A stretch of 64,000 nucleotides of DNA from Pantoea phytobeneficialis (lineage in GTDB: Bacteria > Pseudomonadota > Gammaproteobacteria > Enterobacterales > Enterobacteriaceae): assembly GCF_009728735.1 (NCBI RefSeq), contig NZ_CP024636.1:334322-398321 (forward strand). The letters run 5' to 3'. Under the pieces are notes generated by a model that searched no databases, had not been told where the DNA came from, and saw nothing but the letters and a program-made list of their open reading frames with translations. Of the stretch, positions 18,678 through 27,844 are shown piece after piece (within the stretch, counting starts at the first letter, position 1; every line of letters begins with the position of its first letter). Position numbers and translations under genes: made by a program.

Positions 18678-19084
18678 ATTTTTACGCTGCTGTGATTGCT
18701 TTTTCTTCTTAACTCTCTCAATAAAATTTCATTTTTTCATCAGGTTAGCCGCGCAATTTTCCGCAGACTCTTCTCACCCTGTCATCATTGATTCTGCTTG
18801 CTCTGACCTCATTACAGAGGCTTATCATTTTTTGCTTTGCAACTCACCGACTTAGCGACTAAGGTTCAAAAGGTCTTAAGTAATATCTGGTCTTAATTTA
18901 AGTGCTGTTTATTTTTTTGCATAAATACACGACAGATTGACGCTTCAGCAGTCAATTCTGCGAATAGCAGTGCTATTTCCTTTCATTTCACAGCAATAAA
19001 TCGTTAGCCCAGGTTCACAATAAGGGGCTGGTAAATTGTTTCGTCGATGACGTGGTCACGACTTTTAAAGGTGATGGCAGGCAA
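18678..19084. other. AT-rich non-coding leader before the TraF-like gene
   Basis: About 400 bp with no credible gene. It is clearly more AT-rich than its surroundings. GGTCTTAA appears twice in direct orientation at 18872-18879 and 18889-18896 (17-bp period), the second copy followed by tttaag. These repeats could be a regulator site for the downstream outer-membrane protein; nothing else is recognisable. Confidence 0.5.
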
Positions 19085-20335
19085 ATGGTGAAGACATTAT
19101 TCAGACGCAAAAGTGTTGGTTATATTGTTGTTTTGAATGCAGTATTTCTTTCCTCTTCGGCCCTGGCCGCAGGTACCTGGTACGACGCTCGTAACGATGC
19201 AATGGGGGGGACAGGTGTCGCTTCTTCCACCTGGAGTTCTGCGGTACTGGCAAACCCGGCTTTGATGACCAAAGCAAAACCTGATGATGACGTGAGTATT
19301 ATTTTCCCTTCAGCCGGGATACAGGTTACTGATAAAGACAAACTGATTAATCGTGTTGATGACATCACGGACACCGTCGACCGTTATCAGAATGTGATTG
19401 ATAACTTAACCTTCCAGGACTACCTCAACGGCTATCCAGAACTTAAAGCCGCGGCGGGTGATATGGCAAACCAGTTGCGCGATCTGCGTGGCAACAAAGC
19501 AGACGGCTCAGCAGGCGTTGCGCTGGCTGTTACGGTGCCCAATGAAACGCTGCCCTTCGCGTTTGTCACCAAAGCCTACGGTACTGCACACATCCGTGCG
19601 AACGTGTCACAAAGCGATATTGATTATCTGCAAGGGGTTGCGGATGGCACTGTCATTCCAGTGCCGGGTGATGAGGATAAGTTGACCTCCAGCGCCAACG
19701 GTCTGGCGGCATTAGTGACCGATTACGGTATTGCTATGGCGCATCAGTTCAGCGTTGCCGGGCATCCTGTCTCTGTAGGGATTACGCCGAAACTGCAAAA
19801 AACCTGGCTGTATAACTACACCGCCAGCGTGTACAACTACGACAAAAGTGATATCAACAACAGCCGCTACCGCAGCTCAGATACCGGTTTTAACGTTGAT
19901 GCAGGTATCGCAACGGACTTTGCCGATAACTGGACGTTCGGCCTGACCGGCCAGAACCTGATTTCACGCGATATCGATACCAAAGAAGTGAATGGCTACC
20001 GTGATACGTACCAAATCCGTCCACTGGTCACCACCGGTCTGGCCTGGAACTATGGTGCCTTCACACTGACTGGCGATGTCGATTTGACACAAACCAAGCG
20101 TTTTAAATCGGAAGACAGCAGTCAATACGTTGGAGTCGGTGGGGAATATCGTGTACTGGACTGGCTGCAATTGCGGGCTGGTTATCGTGCGGATATGAAG
20201 TCAAATGACGCCAACGTGTTCACCGCAGGTTTTGGTGTGTCACCGTTTAACAATACCGTGCACCTTGATTTGGCCGGTTCGGTTGGCGACGACAATACCT
20301 GGGGTGCGATGTTGCAGCTCGGCTTTAATTTCTGA
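19085..20335 (+). CDS. TraF_2-type outer-membrane beta-barrel protein
   Basis: Exported protein of 416 residues. A Sec signal peptide (roughly residues 1-29, ending ALAA) is followed by a motif typical of FadL/OmpP1-like barrels and of the family named TraF_2: YDARNDAMGGTGVASSTW and ANPAL. The C-terminus ends in aromatic LQLGFNF, as outer-membrane barrels do. Alternating hydrophobic strands run through the second half (TGLAWNYGAFTLTGDVDLTQ). Databases often label such proteins conjugal transfer TraF, but no transfer genes are nearby, so a conjugative role is not supported. An upstream GTG (19052) is possible, but the signal peptide fits ATG 19085. Function unknown. Confidence 0.8.
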   Translation: MVKTLFRRKSVGYIVVLNAVFLSSSALAAGTWYDARNDAMGGTGVASSTWSSAVLANPALMTKAKPDDDVSIIFPSAGIQVTDKDKLINRVDDITDTVDRYQNVIDNLTFQDYLNGYPELKAAAGDMANQLRDLRGNKADGSAGVALAVTVPNETLPFAFVTKAYGTAHIRANVSQSDIDYLQGVADGTVIPVPGDEDKLTSSANGLAALVTDYGIAMAHQFSVAGHPVSVGITPKLQKTWLYNYTASVYNYDKSDINNSRYRSSDTGFNVDAGIATDFADNWTFGLTGQNLISRDIDTKEVNGYRDTYQIRPLVTTGLAWNYGAFTLTGDVDLTQTKRFKSEDSSQYVGVGGEYRVLDWLQLRAGYRADMKSNDANVFTAGFGVSPFNNTVHLDLAGSVGDDNTWGAMLQLGFNF

Positions 20336-20433
20336 TGTCTCTGCTTCATCCTGATGGGCGGCTGTGTCGCCCGTCAATCCTGTGATATCATTGCGCAGAA
20401 TCTCATCACTTAACCCCGGATTTACTGCGTTTC

Positions 20434-21429
20434 ATGACCGATACCTTCTCTTCGCAACGTTTTTCTATTGCCCCGATGCTCGACTGGACCGATCGTCACT
20501 GTCGTTATTTTCACCGCCAGCTGAGTGGTGACACGCTGCTTTACACCGAAATGGTGACAACCGGCGCGATCATTCATGGCAAGGGTGATTATCTGGCTTT
20601 TAGCGAGGATGAACATCCGGTTGCGCTGCAACTGGGTGGCAGCGATCCAGCAGCCCTGGCGCAGTGCGCGCAACTGGCGGAAACGCGTGGTTATGATGAG
20701 ATCAACCTTAATGTCGGCTGTCCGTCCGATCGCGTGCAGAATGGCCGTTTTGGTGCCTGTCTGATGGGAGAAGCGGCGCTGGTGGCGGATTGCATTAAAG
20801 CGATGCGTGACGTGGTAAGCATTCCGGTGACGGTGAAAACCCGTATCGGTATTGACGATCAGGATAGCTACGCCTTCTTGTGCGATTTCGTTGGCACTGT
20901 CGCACAGCAGGGTGGCTGCGACACGTTTATCATCCACGCCCGTAAAGCCTGGTTGTCGGGTCTTAGCCCAAAAGAGAACCGCGAGATCCCCCCGCTTGAT
21001 TATCCGCGCGTCTATCAACTGAAACGTGATTTCCCCCATCTGACTATGGCGATCAATGGGGGGATCAAAACGCTGGAAGAGGCGAAAATCCACCTGCAAC
21101 ATATGGATGGCGTGATGATGGGGCGTGAAGCCTATCAGAATCCGGGCATTCTGACGCAGGTTGACCGTGAGTTGTTTGGTCGTGATACGCCAGCCGTAGA
21201 TCCCGTGGCCGTGGTACGTAGCATGTATCCGTATATCGAGGCGGAACTGGCGAAAGGGACTTACCTTGGTCACGTCACGCGCCATATGTTGGGCCTGTTC
21301 CAGGGCATTCCGGGCGCACGCCAGTGGCGACGTTATCTTAGCGAGAATGCCCATAAACCGGGCGCTGATGTTCGCGTGCTGGAAGCGGCGCTGGCGCTGG
21401 TGGCGGATAAAATTCCCCAGGAAGCCTGA
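20434..21429 (+). CDS. dusA: tRNA-dihydrouridine(20/20a) synthase
   Basis: FMN enzyme that reduces uridine at positions 20/20a of the tRNA D-loop. The 331-residue protein contains the Dus signature [20 protein letters not shown] with the catalytic cysteine in the NVGCPS segment, preceded by the flavin-binding [24 protein letters not shown] N-terminus (here [12 protein letters not shown]) and followed by [16 protein letters not shown]. It is slightly shorter at the N-terminus than E. coli DusA. Gene order zur-dusA-pspG-qor is conserved apart from the TraF-like insertion. Confidence 0.96.
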   Translation: MTDTFSSQRFSIAPMLDWTDRHCRYFHRQLSGDTLLYTEMVTTGAIIHGKGDYLAFSEDEHPVALQLGGSDPAALAQCAQLAETRGYDEINLNVGCPSDRVQNGRFGACLMGEAALVADCIKAMRDVVSIPVTVKTRIGIDDQDSYAFLCDFVGTVAQQGGCDTFIIHARKAWLSGLSPKENREIPPLDYPRVYQLKRDFPHLTMAINGGIKTLEEAKIHLQHMDGVMMGREAYQNPGILTQVDRELFGRDTPAVDPVAVVRSMYPYIEAELAKGTYLGHVTRHMLGLFQGIPGARQWRRYLSENAHKPGADVRVLEAALALVADKIPQEA

Positions 21430-21440
21430 TTTTTTTCTCC

Positions 21441-21512
21441 GTAGCGGCGCGATTTATCGCGCGGATTTTTCCTGCAACGCGCACGAAATTGCGCGATTAA
21501 TCGCGCCGTTAC
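21441..21512. repeat. REP-type palindrome pair
   Basis: Left arm gtagcggcgcgatttatcgc (21441 on) and right arm gcgcgattaatcgcgccgtt (from 21491), an imperfect inverted pair of the dispersed family, just after dusA. Confidence 0.85.
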
Positions 21513-21625
21513 GGGGATGGTTCAATGGTTTTATTCACACCACTATTTGGTGAATTTCACTATTCTCCAAACCTATCTCGCTTATCATTTCTATTGATTT
21601 CAATTAATTAGCAAGAATTCAGTGT

Positions 21626-21641
21626 TGGCACGTATCTTGTA
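21626..21641 (+). promoter_or_regulatory. Sigma-54 (-24/-12) promoter of pspG
   Basis: TGGCAC-gtatc-TTGTA matches the sigma-54 consensus TGGCAC-N5-TTGCA except for T in place of C at the -12 GC. It is 35 bp upstream of the pspG start. E. coli pspG is transcribed by sigma-54 with PspF, so the assignment is consistent. Confidence 0.75.
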
Positions 21642-21675
21642 ATGCACTTCCTGTAACCTACACAGGAGAACCTTC

Positions 21676-21942
21676 GTGGAAATATTATTTGTTATCGGCT
21701 TTTTTCTCATGCTGTTGCTGACCGGTGTGTCACTGCTGGGCGTGATTGCCGCGCTGATTGTTGCAACGGTGCTGATGTTCCTCGGCGGGTTGTTTGCACT
21801 TGTTATTAAATTGTTGCCGTGGCTGGTGTTGGCGGTGGTGGCTGTCTGGGTGTATCGCGCTTTTACCACGCCGCAGGGTGAAGTGAAGCTGAATCGACTG
21901 AAAAGAAAAATCAGTAAGTTAGAGAGAAACGGCTGGCGCTAA
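21676..21942 (+). CDS. pspG: Phage shock protein G
   Basis: Small inner-membrane protein of 88 residues, effector of the phage-shock (envelope stress) response. Two hydrophobic segments fill residues 2-55, with LLFVIGFF-like start and GVSLLGVIAALIVATVLMFL matching E. coli PspG, then a basic tail (LKRKISKLERNGWR). The start is GTG at 21676, with AGGAG seven bases upstream. It stands alone, apart from the pspA operon, as in E. coli, with its own sigma-54 promoter. Confidence 0.93.
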   Translation: MEILFVIGFFLMLLLTGVSLLGVIAALIVATVLMFLGGLFALVIKLLPWLVLAVVAVWVYRAFTTPQGEVKLNRLKRKISKLERNGWR

Positions 21943-22084
21943 ATGCGGAGGCGATCACAGAGTTGGCAATGCTTAGTTCAAATCTGCAATTAAACATATT
22001 TTTTACTTATGTTTTCTGTCAGGATGTTTGCCGTTGAGTCGAAACAAATTCATCGCCGCTGTCCCTACACCAGCGCGAACTATA

Positions 22085-22120
22085 AAAAAGAAAAAGGGGC
22101 TTCCTACGGGAAGCCCCGTT
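22085..22120 (-). terminator. Intrinsic terminator of qor
   Basis: GGGGCTTCC (22096-22104) pairs with GGAAGCCCC (22109-22117) around a 4-base loop. The A-run at 22085-22095 becomes a U-tract on the minus strand, so it terminates qor. Confidence 0.9.
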
Positions 22121-22132
22121 TGCTTTATGGCG

Positions 22133-23116
22133 TCAGGGAATCAGCAGGCTTGAACCTTGCGTTGCGCGGCTTTCCAGCACCTTATGCGCCTGAGCCGCAT
22201 CGCGTAACGCGAATTTCTGCTGTTCCGGCACATTGATTTTAATCGCATGGCTGGCAATCAGTGAAAACAGCTCAGCACTGGCGTGGTCGAGTTCTTCGCG
22301 GTTGGTAATATAACCAAACAATGAAGGACGGGTGACAAACAGCGACCCCTTCTTGTTCAGAATGCCCAAATCGACACCGGTGACCGGACCGGACGCATTA
22401 CCAAAACTCACCATCAGACCGTGGCGACGCAGACTATCCAGTGACGCTTCCCAGGTATCTTTACCTACTGAGTCATACACCACAGCCACTTTTTTGCCGT
22501 TGGTCAGTTCACTCACCCGTTGCGCAATATTCTCGTCGCGATAGTTAATGGTGGCCCATGCGCCCGCCTCTTTGGCGATTTGCGCTTTTTCAGCGGAGCC
22601 TACGGTACCAATCAGGTGCGCGCCCAGCGCTTTCGCCCACTGGCAGGCAATCAGACCGACACCGCCCGCTGCGGCATGGAACAGGAATGTCTCATCCGCT
22701 TTGACCTTATAAGTCTGACGCAACAGATATTGTACGGTCAGGCCCTTCAGGAACGAGGCGGCTCCCTGCTCGAAGCTGATGCGTTCAGGCAGAATCACCA
22801 GACGATCTTCATGCACATTGTGCAACTCGCTGTACGCACCGAGCGCCGACTGGCAATACACCACGCGATCGCCCACTTTAAAGCGTGTAACGGCAGAACC
22901 AACTTTTTTCACTACGCCTGCCGCTTCCGTACCCAGACCAGATGGTTTCGCTGCCACCGGATACAATCCGCTACGTACATAGGTATCGATATAGTTAATA
23001 CCGATTGCCCGATTTTCCACCTGGACTTCATGTTCAACGGGGTCATTGAGCTCAAAATCCACCCATTGCAGTACTTCAGGGCTGCCATGTTCGTTGAACT
23101 GAATACGCTTTGCCAT
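22133..23116 (-). CDS. qor: NADPH:quinone oxidoreductase (Qor)
   Basis: Zinc-independent medium-chain dehydrogenase of 327 residues, exactly the E. coli Qor length, reducing quinones with NADPH. The Rossmann motif HAAAGGVGLIACQWAKALGA lies around residue 145-165; the C-terminal AHKVLESRATQGSSLLIP is diagnostic. It lacks the zinc-binding cysteines of alcohol dehydrogenases. It is divergent from dnaB, as in E. coli, with 73 bp between their start codons. Confidence 0.96.
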   Translation of the reverse strand: MAKRIQFNEHGSPEVLQWVDFELNDPVEHEVQVENRAIGINYIDTYVRSGLYPVAAKPSGLGTEAAGVVKKVGSAVTRFKVGDRVVYCQSALGAYSELHNVHEDRLVILPERISFEQGAASFLKGLTVQYLLRQTYKVKADETFLFHAAAGGVGLIACQWAKALGAHLIGTVGSAEKAQIAKEAGAWATINYRDENIAQRVSELTNGKKVAVVYDSVGKDTWEASLDSLRRHGLMVSFGNASGPVTGVDLGILNKKGSLFVTRPSLFGYITNREELDHASAELFSLIASHAIKINVPEQQKFALRDAAQAHKVLESRATQGSSLLIP

Positions 23117-23189
23117 TCTGACTCCTGTGATTGTTCATCCTGTGACGTTATACTTGCCCGTCACTCTAAAGATCGGTAATGCATTCACT

Positions 23190-24596
23190 ATGGCAGGAAA
23201 TAAACCCACCAACAAATCGAACGAAACCCGCGACCGTCAACTGGAGGGCGTGAAAATGCCGCCGCATTCCATTGAGGCGGAGCAGTCGGTACTCGGTGGG
23301 TTGATGCTGGATAACGAGCGTTGGGACAACGTCTCCGAACGCGTGGTCGCTGAGGATTTCTTCAACCGCTCGCACCGGCTAATCTTCTCCGAAATGCAGA
23401 GCCTGCTGGAAGCCGGACAGCCTATCGACCTGATTACGCTGTCGGAATCGTTGGAAACGCGTGGCGAGCTGGAAATGGCGGGGGGCTTTGCCTATCTCGC
23501 CGAACTGGCAAAAAACACCCCGAGCGCGGCCAACATTGGTGCCTATGCTGACATCGTGCGCGAGCGTGCGGTGGTACGCGAAATGATCTCAGTGGCGAAT
23601 CAAATCGCCGATGCCGGTTACGATCCGCAGGGGCGCAGCAGTGAAGATCTGCTCGATTTCGCGGAATCCAACGTCTTCAAGATCGCCGAGCAGCGCGCCA
23701 ACAAAGATGAAGGCCCGAGGAATATCGAGCAAATCCTCGAAGCCACGGTATCGCGTATTGAATCGCTGGTTTCTACGCCGCACGATGGCGTCACCGGGGT
23801 AGACACCGGTTATCAGGATCTGAACAAAAAAACCGCCGGTTTGCAGGGTTCTGATCTGATTATCGTTGCGGCACGTCCGTCGATGGGTAAAACCACCTTC
23901 GCCATGAACTTGTGCGAAAACGCCGCCATGCTGCAAGAAAAGCCGGTCCTGATTTTCAGTCTGGAAATGCCCAGCGAACAGATCATGATGCGTATGCTGG
24001 CGTCATTATCACGAGTGGATCAGACGCGTATCCGTACCGGTCAGCTGGAGGATGAGGACTGGGCGCGTATCTCCGCTACTATGGGCATCCTGCTTGAGAA
24101 GAAGAACATGTACATCGATGATTCTTCCGGTCTGACGCCGACGGAGGTGCGTTCGCGCGCGCGCCGTATCTATCGTGAAAACGATGGCCTGAGCATGATC
24201 ATGATCGACTACCTGCAATTGATGCGTGTCCCCTCGCTGTCGGATAACCGTACGCTGGAAATCGCCGAAATATCACGCTCGCTCAAGGCGTTGGCGAAAG
24301 AACTGAATGTGCCGGTGGTGGCGTTGTCGCAGTTGAACCGCTCGCTGGAACAACGTGCCGATAAACGCCCGGTGAACTCGGATCTGCGTGAATCCGGCTC
24401 GATCGAACAGGATGCGGACCTGATCATGTTTATATATCGTGATGAGGTTTATCACGAAAACAGCGATCTGAAAGGCATTGCTGAGATCATCATCGGTAAA
24501 CAGCGTAACGGACCGATCGGCACAGTACGTTTGACCTTCAATGGTCACTGGTCGCGTTTTGATAACTACGCCGGCCCGCAATACGACGACGAATAA
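23190..24596 (+). CDS. dnaB: Replicative DNA helicase DnaB
   Basis: Hexameric helicase that unwinds DNA at the replication fork, 468 residues. The start at 23190 gives MAGNKPTNKS, as in E. coli DnaB; an in-frame reading from 23127 would run through the divergent promoter region and is rejected. The N-terminal domain starts at PPHSIEAEQSVLGGLMLDNERW, the Walker A motif is ARPSMGKTTFA, Walker B is MIMIDYLQLM and the arginine finger region is RESGSIEQDADLIMF. No intein is present. In E. coli alr follows dnaB; here it does not. Confidence 0.98.
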   Translation: MAGNKPTNKSNETRDRQLEGVKMPPHSIEAEQSVLGGLMLDNERWDNVSERVVAEDFFNRSHRLIFSEMQSLLEAGQPIDLITLSESLETRGELEMAGGFAYLAELAKNTPSAANIGAYADIVRERAVVREMISVANQIADAGYDPQGRSSEDLLDFAESNVFKIAEQRANKDEGPRNIEQILEATVSRIESLVSTPHDGVTGVDTGYQDLNKKTAGLQGSDLIIVAARPSMGKTTFAMNLCENAAMLQEKPVLIFSLEMPSEQIMMRMLASLSRVDQTRIRTGQLEDEDWARISATMGILLEKKNMYIDDSSGLTPTEVRSRARRIYRENDGLSMIMIDYLQLMRVPSLSDNRTLEIAEISRSLKALAKELNVPVVALSQLNRSLEQRADKRPVNSDLRESGSIEQDADLIMFIYRDEVYHENSDLKGIAEIIIGKQRNGPIGTVRLTFNGHWSRFDNYAGPQYDDE

Positions 24597-24612
24597 TCCT
24601 CTTCTCCCCTCT

Positions 24613-24633
24613 GCATGCACGATCTGTGCATGC
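24613..24633. terminator. Hairpin after dnaB
   Basis: GCATGCAC and GTGCATGC form an 8-bp stem with a 5-base loop just after the dnaB stop. No U-tract follows, so it is either a weak terminator or an mRNA 3'-end stabiliser. Confidence 0.5.
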
Positions 24634-24724
24634 ATTTCACGTCATTGGAAAATAGTGTTGGACAACCCCGCCTTTAATCAGGTTATCTGTAGCAAAGCGC
24701 CCCCATTTACGCTCTGGAAGCAGC

Positions 24725-25216
24725 ATGACTCAGGTAGACGATTACGACCTTAAAATATTGACATTATTACAATCTAACGGCCGCCTCACCAACCAGGAAC
24801 TCAGTGATTTAGTGGGCCTTTCGGCGTCTCAATGTTCACGCCGACGCATCAATCTTGAACAGGCAAACCTGATTCTCGGTTATCACGCCCGCTTGTCGCC
24901 CGATGCCATCGGCCTCGGCATGGTGGGATTGATTGAGGTGCGGCTGATTAACCACACACCTGATTATGAAGAGAGTTTTCACCGTATGGTGGAACAGGAA
25001 ACGGCCATCGTGGATGCGTTTAAAACCACGGGTGATGCGGATTATTTGCTGAAAGTTGCGGTAGCGGATCTGGCTTCACTCAGTGCCTTAATCAGCCAAC
25101 TGGTGGGGGGGCATCAAAGTGTCGCCCATGTCAAAACCTCAGTGGTTTTGAGCCGTTTAAAAGAGAACGGTTTGATGATAATTCCTGAGCACAAAACGCG
25201 CCAAAAAAGTGCGTAA
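24725..25216 (+). CDS. Lrp/AsnC-family transcriptional regulator
   Basis: Feast/famine regulator of 163 residues. The N-terminal helix-turn-helix covers residues 5-60 (DLKILTLLQSNGRLTNQELS, VGLSASQCSRRRINLEQ) and the C-terminal RAM ligand-binding domain follows, with VDAFKTTGDADYLLKVAV. It occupies the place where alr lies in E. coli, upstream of a YitT-type membrane gene on the same strand, and probably controls that gene and itself. The effector amino acid cannot be deduced. The spacer to yitT holds a large nested inverted repeat. Confidence 0.9.
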   Translation: MTQVDDYDLKILTLLQSNGRLTNQELSDLVGLSASQCSRRRINLEQANLILGYHARLSPDAIGLGMVGLIEVRLINHTPDYEESFHRMVEQETAIVDAFKTTGDADYLLKVAVADLASLSALISQLVGGHQSVAHVKTSVVLSRLKENGLMIIPEHKTRQKSA

Positions 25217-25245
25217 TGTGCTAGTCTGGTGCAATTATTGCCAAT

Positions 25246-25415
25246 CAAATGCAAAAAACGCGCACCAGATAACAGATTTGTGCATGGATTACTGATTTAG
25301 CCTCTGAGCCATGCACAAAAACCTGCAATAAAGCGCCTTAGTTATCAATTGGATAATCATTGGCACCCATCGGCGGCGACACGACGTCGCCGATGTGGTG
25401 CGTTTTTTGCATTTG
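25246..25415. repeat. Nested inverted-repeat element before yitT-like gene
   Basis: The outer arms are CAAATGCAAAAAACG plus CGCACCA (25246-25267) and TGGTGCGTTTTTTGCATTTG (25396-25415); they are perfect inverts apart from a 2-base CG insertion in the left arm. GCAATT occurs nine bases outside each arm. An inner stem TTTGTGCATGG/CCATGCACAAA spans 25277-25319, and a GC stem (ggcgac/gtcgcc) lies near 25375-25391. It could be a small transposon-like element (MITE) or a paired regulator site. Confidence 0.7.
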
Positions 25416-25444
25416 AACCGCATCAATTGCAATGAGATAAATCC

Positions 25445-26059
25445 ATGGATAACGTTGTTGAACCCACCAAGATTCCCCACTCCCGTATCGAAGATGCCCT
25501 GGCGATAGTGCTTGGCACGCTGATGGTTTCTTTCGGCGTGATCATGCTGAAGCAAGCGGGAGCGTTGACCGGCAGTTCCGCCGGTATTGCCTTCTTAATT
25601 AGCTATCTGACGCCACTTTCCTTCGGCAGCGCCTTTTTCCTGATTAACCTGCCATTTTACTGGCTGGCGGTGCGTCGTATGGGCTGGGAATTTACCCTGA
25701 AAACATTCTGCGCCGTGGGCCTGGTGTCACTGTTTACCCACCTGCACCCGTTGTTCATCCATTTTTCCTCATTAAATCCGTTTTATGCGACATTGTTCGG
25801 TAACGTGGTAATGGGGATTGGGTTTATAGTGTTGTTTCGTCACAAAGCCAGTCTGGGCGGCGTCAATATTCTGGCGCTCTGGTTGCAGGACCGCATCGGC
25901 CTGCGCGCTGGAAAACTGCAAATGGCGGTCGATACCTGCGTGGTGTTGGCTTCGTTGTTTGTCGTATCCGTACCCATGCTGCTTGCCTCGATAGCGGGCG
26001 CGGTGATCCTGAATCTGATCATCGCCATGAATCACCGCCCAGGCCGTTACAGGGTTTGA
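25445..26059 (+). CDS. YitT-family membrane protein
   Basis: Inner-membrane protein of 204 residues with five or six hydrophobic segments, starting LAIVLGTLMVSFGVIMLKQAG. GALTGSSAGIAFLISYLTPL and GFIVLFRHKASLGGVNILAL are typical of the YitT/DUF161 family, whose role is unknown (transport is suspected). It is preceded by an AsnC-type regulator gene on the same strand, a pairing often seen for amino-acid exporters or importers. Start ATG 25445 has TGAGAT upstream. Functional call is limited to the family. Confidence 0.85.
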   Translation: MDNVVEPTKIPHSRIEDALAIVLGTLMVSFGVIMLKQAGALTGSSAGIAFLISYLTPLSFGSAFFLINLPFYWLAVRRMGWEFTLKTFCAVGLVSLFTHLHPLFIHFSSLNPFYATLFGNVVMGIGFIVLFRHKASLGGVNILALWLQDRIGLRAGKLQMAVDTCVVLASLFVVSVPMLLASIAGAVILNLIIAMNHRPGRYRV

Positions 26060-26107
26060 CGATGCATCGTTACCTGACTTTTTTGACCAATCATGGAGAT
26101 CTGCACC

Positions 26108-27301
26108 GTGTTTCAAAACGTTGATGCCTATGCCGGCGATCCGATTCTGTCGCTGATGGAAACCTTCAAACAGGACCAGCGCGCGAATAAAGTGAATCTG
26201 AGCATCGGCCTCTATTACAACGAGCAGGGCATCATTCCTCAGCTGCAGGCGGTTGCCGCAGCGGAAGAGCGCCTGCAAGCGGCACCGCATCAGGCTTCGC
26301 TTTATCTGCCGATGGAAGGTTTTGGTCCTTACCGTAACGCCATCGCACCATTGCTGTTCGGTCGCGAGCACCCGATGCTGAAGGCGGGCCGCATTGCCTC
26401 CATCCAGACGCTGGGTGGGTCAGGTGCGCTGAAAGTCGGTGCGGATTTCCTCAAACGTTACTTCCCGAACTCCAACGTCTGGGTTAGCGATCCTACCTGG
26501 GAAAACCACATTGCGATCTTCAACGGTGCCGGTTTTGAAGTCAGCACTTACCCGTGGTACGACGCAGAAACCAACGGCGTGAAATTCGATGCCTTTATCG
26601 CTGCGCTGAAAACCCTGCCGAAGCAAAGCATCGTGCTGCTGCATCCGTGCTGCCATAACCCAACCGGTGCGGATTTGACTGACGCACAGTGGGATCAGAC
26701 CGTTGAGGTGCTGAAAGCACAGGAACTGATCCCGTTCCTCGATATCGCTTATCAGGGGTTTGGCGCCGGTATGAACGAAGACGCCTATGCGATTCGTGCC
26801 GTGGCGGCTGCGGGTCTGCCAGCGCTGGTCAGCAACTCGTTTTCCAAAATCTTCTCACTGTATGGTGAGCGCGTCGGTGGACTCTCTATCGTTTGCGATA
26901 GCGCAGAAGAAGCAGGCCGTGTGCTGGGTCAGTTGAAAGCAACGGTGCGCCGTAACTACTCCAGCCCGCCGAACTTCGGTGCTCAGGTGGTTTCCTGTGT
27001 TCTGAACGATGAAGCGCTGCTGAACAACTGGTTGGCGGAAGTAGAAGCGATGCGTCTGCGTATTATCGAAATGCGTCAGGCACTGGTTGCGGTACTGCGT
27101 GAGAAGCTGCCGGGCCAGAACTTCGATTATCTGCTGAAACAGCGTGGCATGTTCAGCTACACCGGGCTGAGTGCGCAGCAGGTCGATCGTCTGCGTGACG
27201 AGTTCGGTGTCTACCTGATTGCCAGCGGTCGTATGTGTGTGGCAGGACTTAATAGCCGCAACGTACATCAGGTAGCTGAAGCCTTTGCTGCGGTGATGTA
27301 A
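26108..27301 (+). CDS. tyrB: Aromatic-amino-acid aminotransferase TyrB
   Basis: PLP-dependent transaminase making tyrosine and phenylalanine (also leucine and aspartate) from keto acids and glutamate. The GTG start at 26108 gives [20 protein letters not shown], matching E. coli TyrB at the first residue, and a 397-residue protein of the same length; GGAG lies 9 bases upstream. An ATG at 26093 would add five unrelated residues. The PLP lysine is K247 in [17 protein letters not shown] strong terminator follows. No TyrR box could be identified in the short upstream gap. Confidence 0.97.
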   Translation: MFQNVDAYAGDPILSLMETFKQDQRANKVNLSIGLYYNEQGIIPQLQAVAAAEERLQAAPHQASLYLPMEGFGPYRNAIAPLLFGREHPMLKAGRIASIQTLGGSGALKVGADFLKRYFPNSNVWVSDPTWENHIAIFNGAGFEVSTYPWYDAETNGVKFDAFIAALKTLPKQSIVLLHPCCHNPTGADLTDAQWDQTVEVLKAQELIPFLDIAYQGFGAGMNEDAYAIRAVAAAGLPALVSNSFSKIFSLYGERVGGLSIVCDSAEEAGRVLGQLKATVRRNYSSPPNFGAQVVSCVLNDEALLNNWLAEVEAMRLRIIEMRQALVAVLREKLPGQNFDYLLKQRGMFSYTGLSAQQVDRLRDEFGVYLIASGRMCVAGLNSRNVHQVAEAFAAVM

Positions 27302-27313
27302 TCCATGATGAAG

Positions 27314-27342
27314 CCGCCAGCTTGATGCTGGCGGTTTTTTTT
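27314..27342 (+). terminator. Intrinsic terminator of tyrB
   Basis: CCGCCAGC (27314-27321) and GCTGGCGG (27327-27334) form an 8-bp stem with a TTGAT loop, followed by eight T residues. Confidence 0.95.
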
Positions 27343-27425
27343 CGTCCAATTTCAGGCCGTTTTTTCCTTTACCTTTCGCCGTCATGCTGCACACTTAAAC
27401 GGTGTGTTTAATTCAGGATTCAGGC

Positions 27426-27842
27426 ATGTGGCACCAACAAACCTTAACGCTTAGCGCCAAACCACGCGGTTTTCACCTGGTCACCGACGAGATCGTCGGA
27501 CAGCTACGCGCCCTGTCGGATGTGCGTATTGGTCAGCTGCATTTGTTGCTACAGCACACCTCCGCCTCACTGACCCTCAATGAAAATTGCGATCCCACGG
27601 TACGCAGCGACATGGAGCAACATTTTCTGCGTCATGTGCCAGAAAATGCCCCTTATCAACACGATTATGAAGGTGCAGATGATATGCCCGCGCACATTAA
27701 GTCATCGCTACTCGGCGTATCCTTGTTGTTACCGATTAGCCGTGGGCGGCTGATGCTGGGGACGTGGCAGGGGATCTGGCTCGGTGAACATCGGGTTCAC
27801 GGCGGTGCGCGGCGCATTGTCGCCACCTTACAAGGGGAGTAA
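27426..27842 (+). CDS. yjbQ: YjbQ (UPF0047) protein
   Basis: Small cytoplasmic protein of 138 residues, the E. coli YjbQ length. The family signature [25 protein letters not shown] stretch (here [19 protein letters not shown]) and the C-terminal [12 protein letters not shown] with conserved histidines are present. Members show weak thiamine-phosphate synthase activity, but the physiological role is unknown. ATG 27426 yields MWHQQTLTL as in the family; a short upstream in-frame extension is not conserved. yjbR follows 2 bases later. Confidence 0.95.
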   Translation: MWHQQTLTLSAKPRGFHLVTDEIVGQLRALSDVRIGQLHLLLQHTSASLTLNENCDPTVRSDMEQHFLRHVPENAPYQHDYEGADDMPAHIKSSLLGVSLLLPISRGRLMLGTWQGIWLGEHRVHGGARRIVATLQGE

Positions 27843-27844
27843 AT

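Noticed and set aside
19085..20335. Conjugative element suggested by the TraF name
   Set aside because: No relaxase, pilus or coupling-protein genes nearby; the name comes from a broad family label.
20422..21354. 310-residue frame antisense to dusA
   Set aside because: It mirrors dusA almost entirely; its composition (His/Arg/Thr-rich) is that of a complementary-strand shadow.
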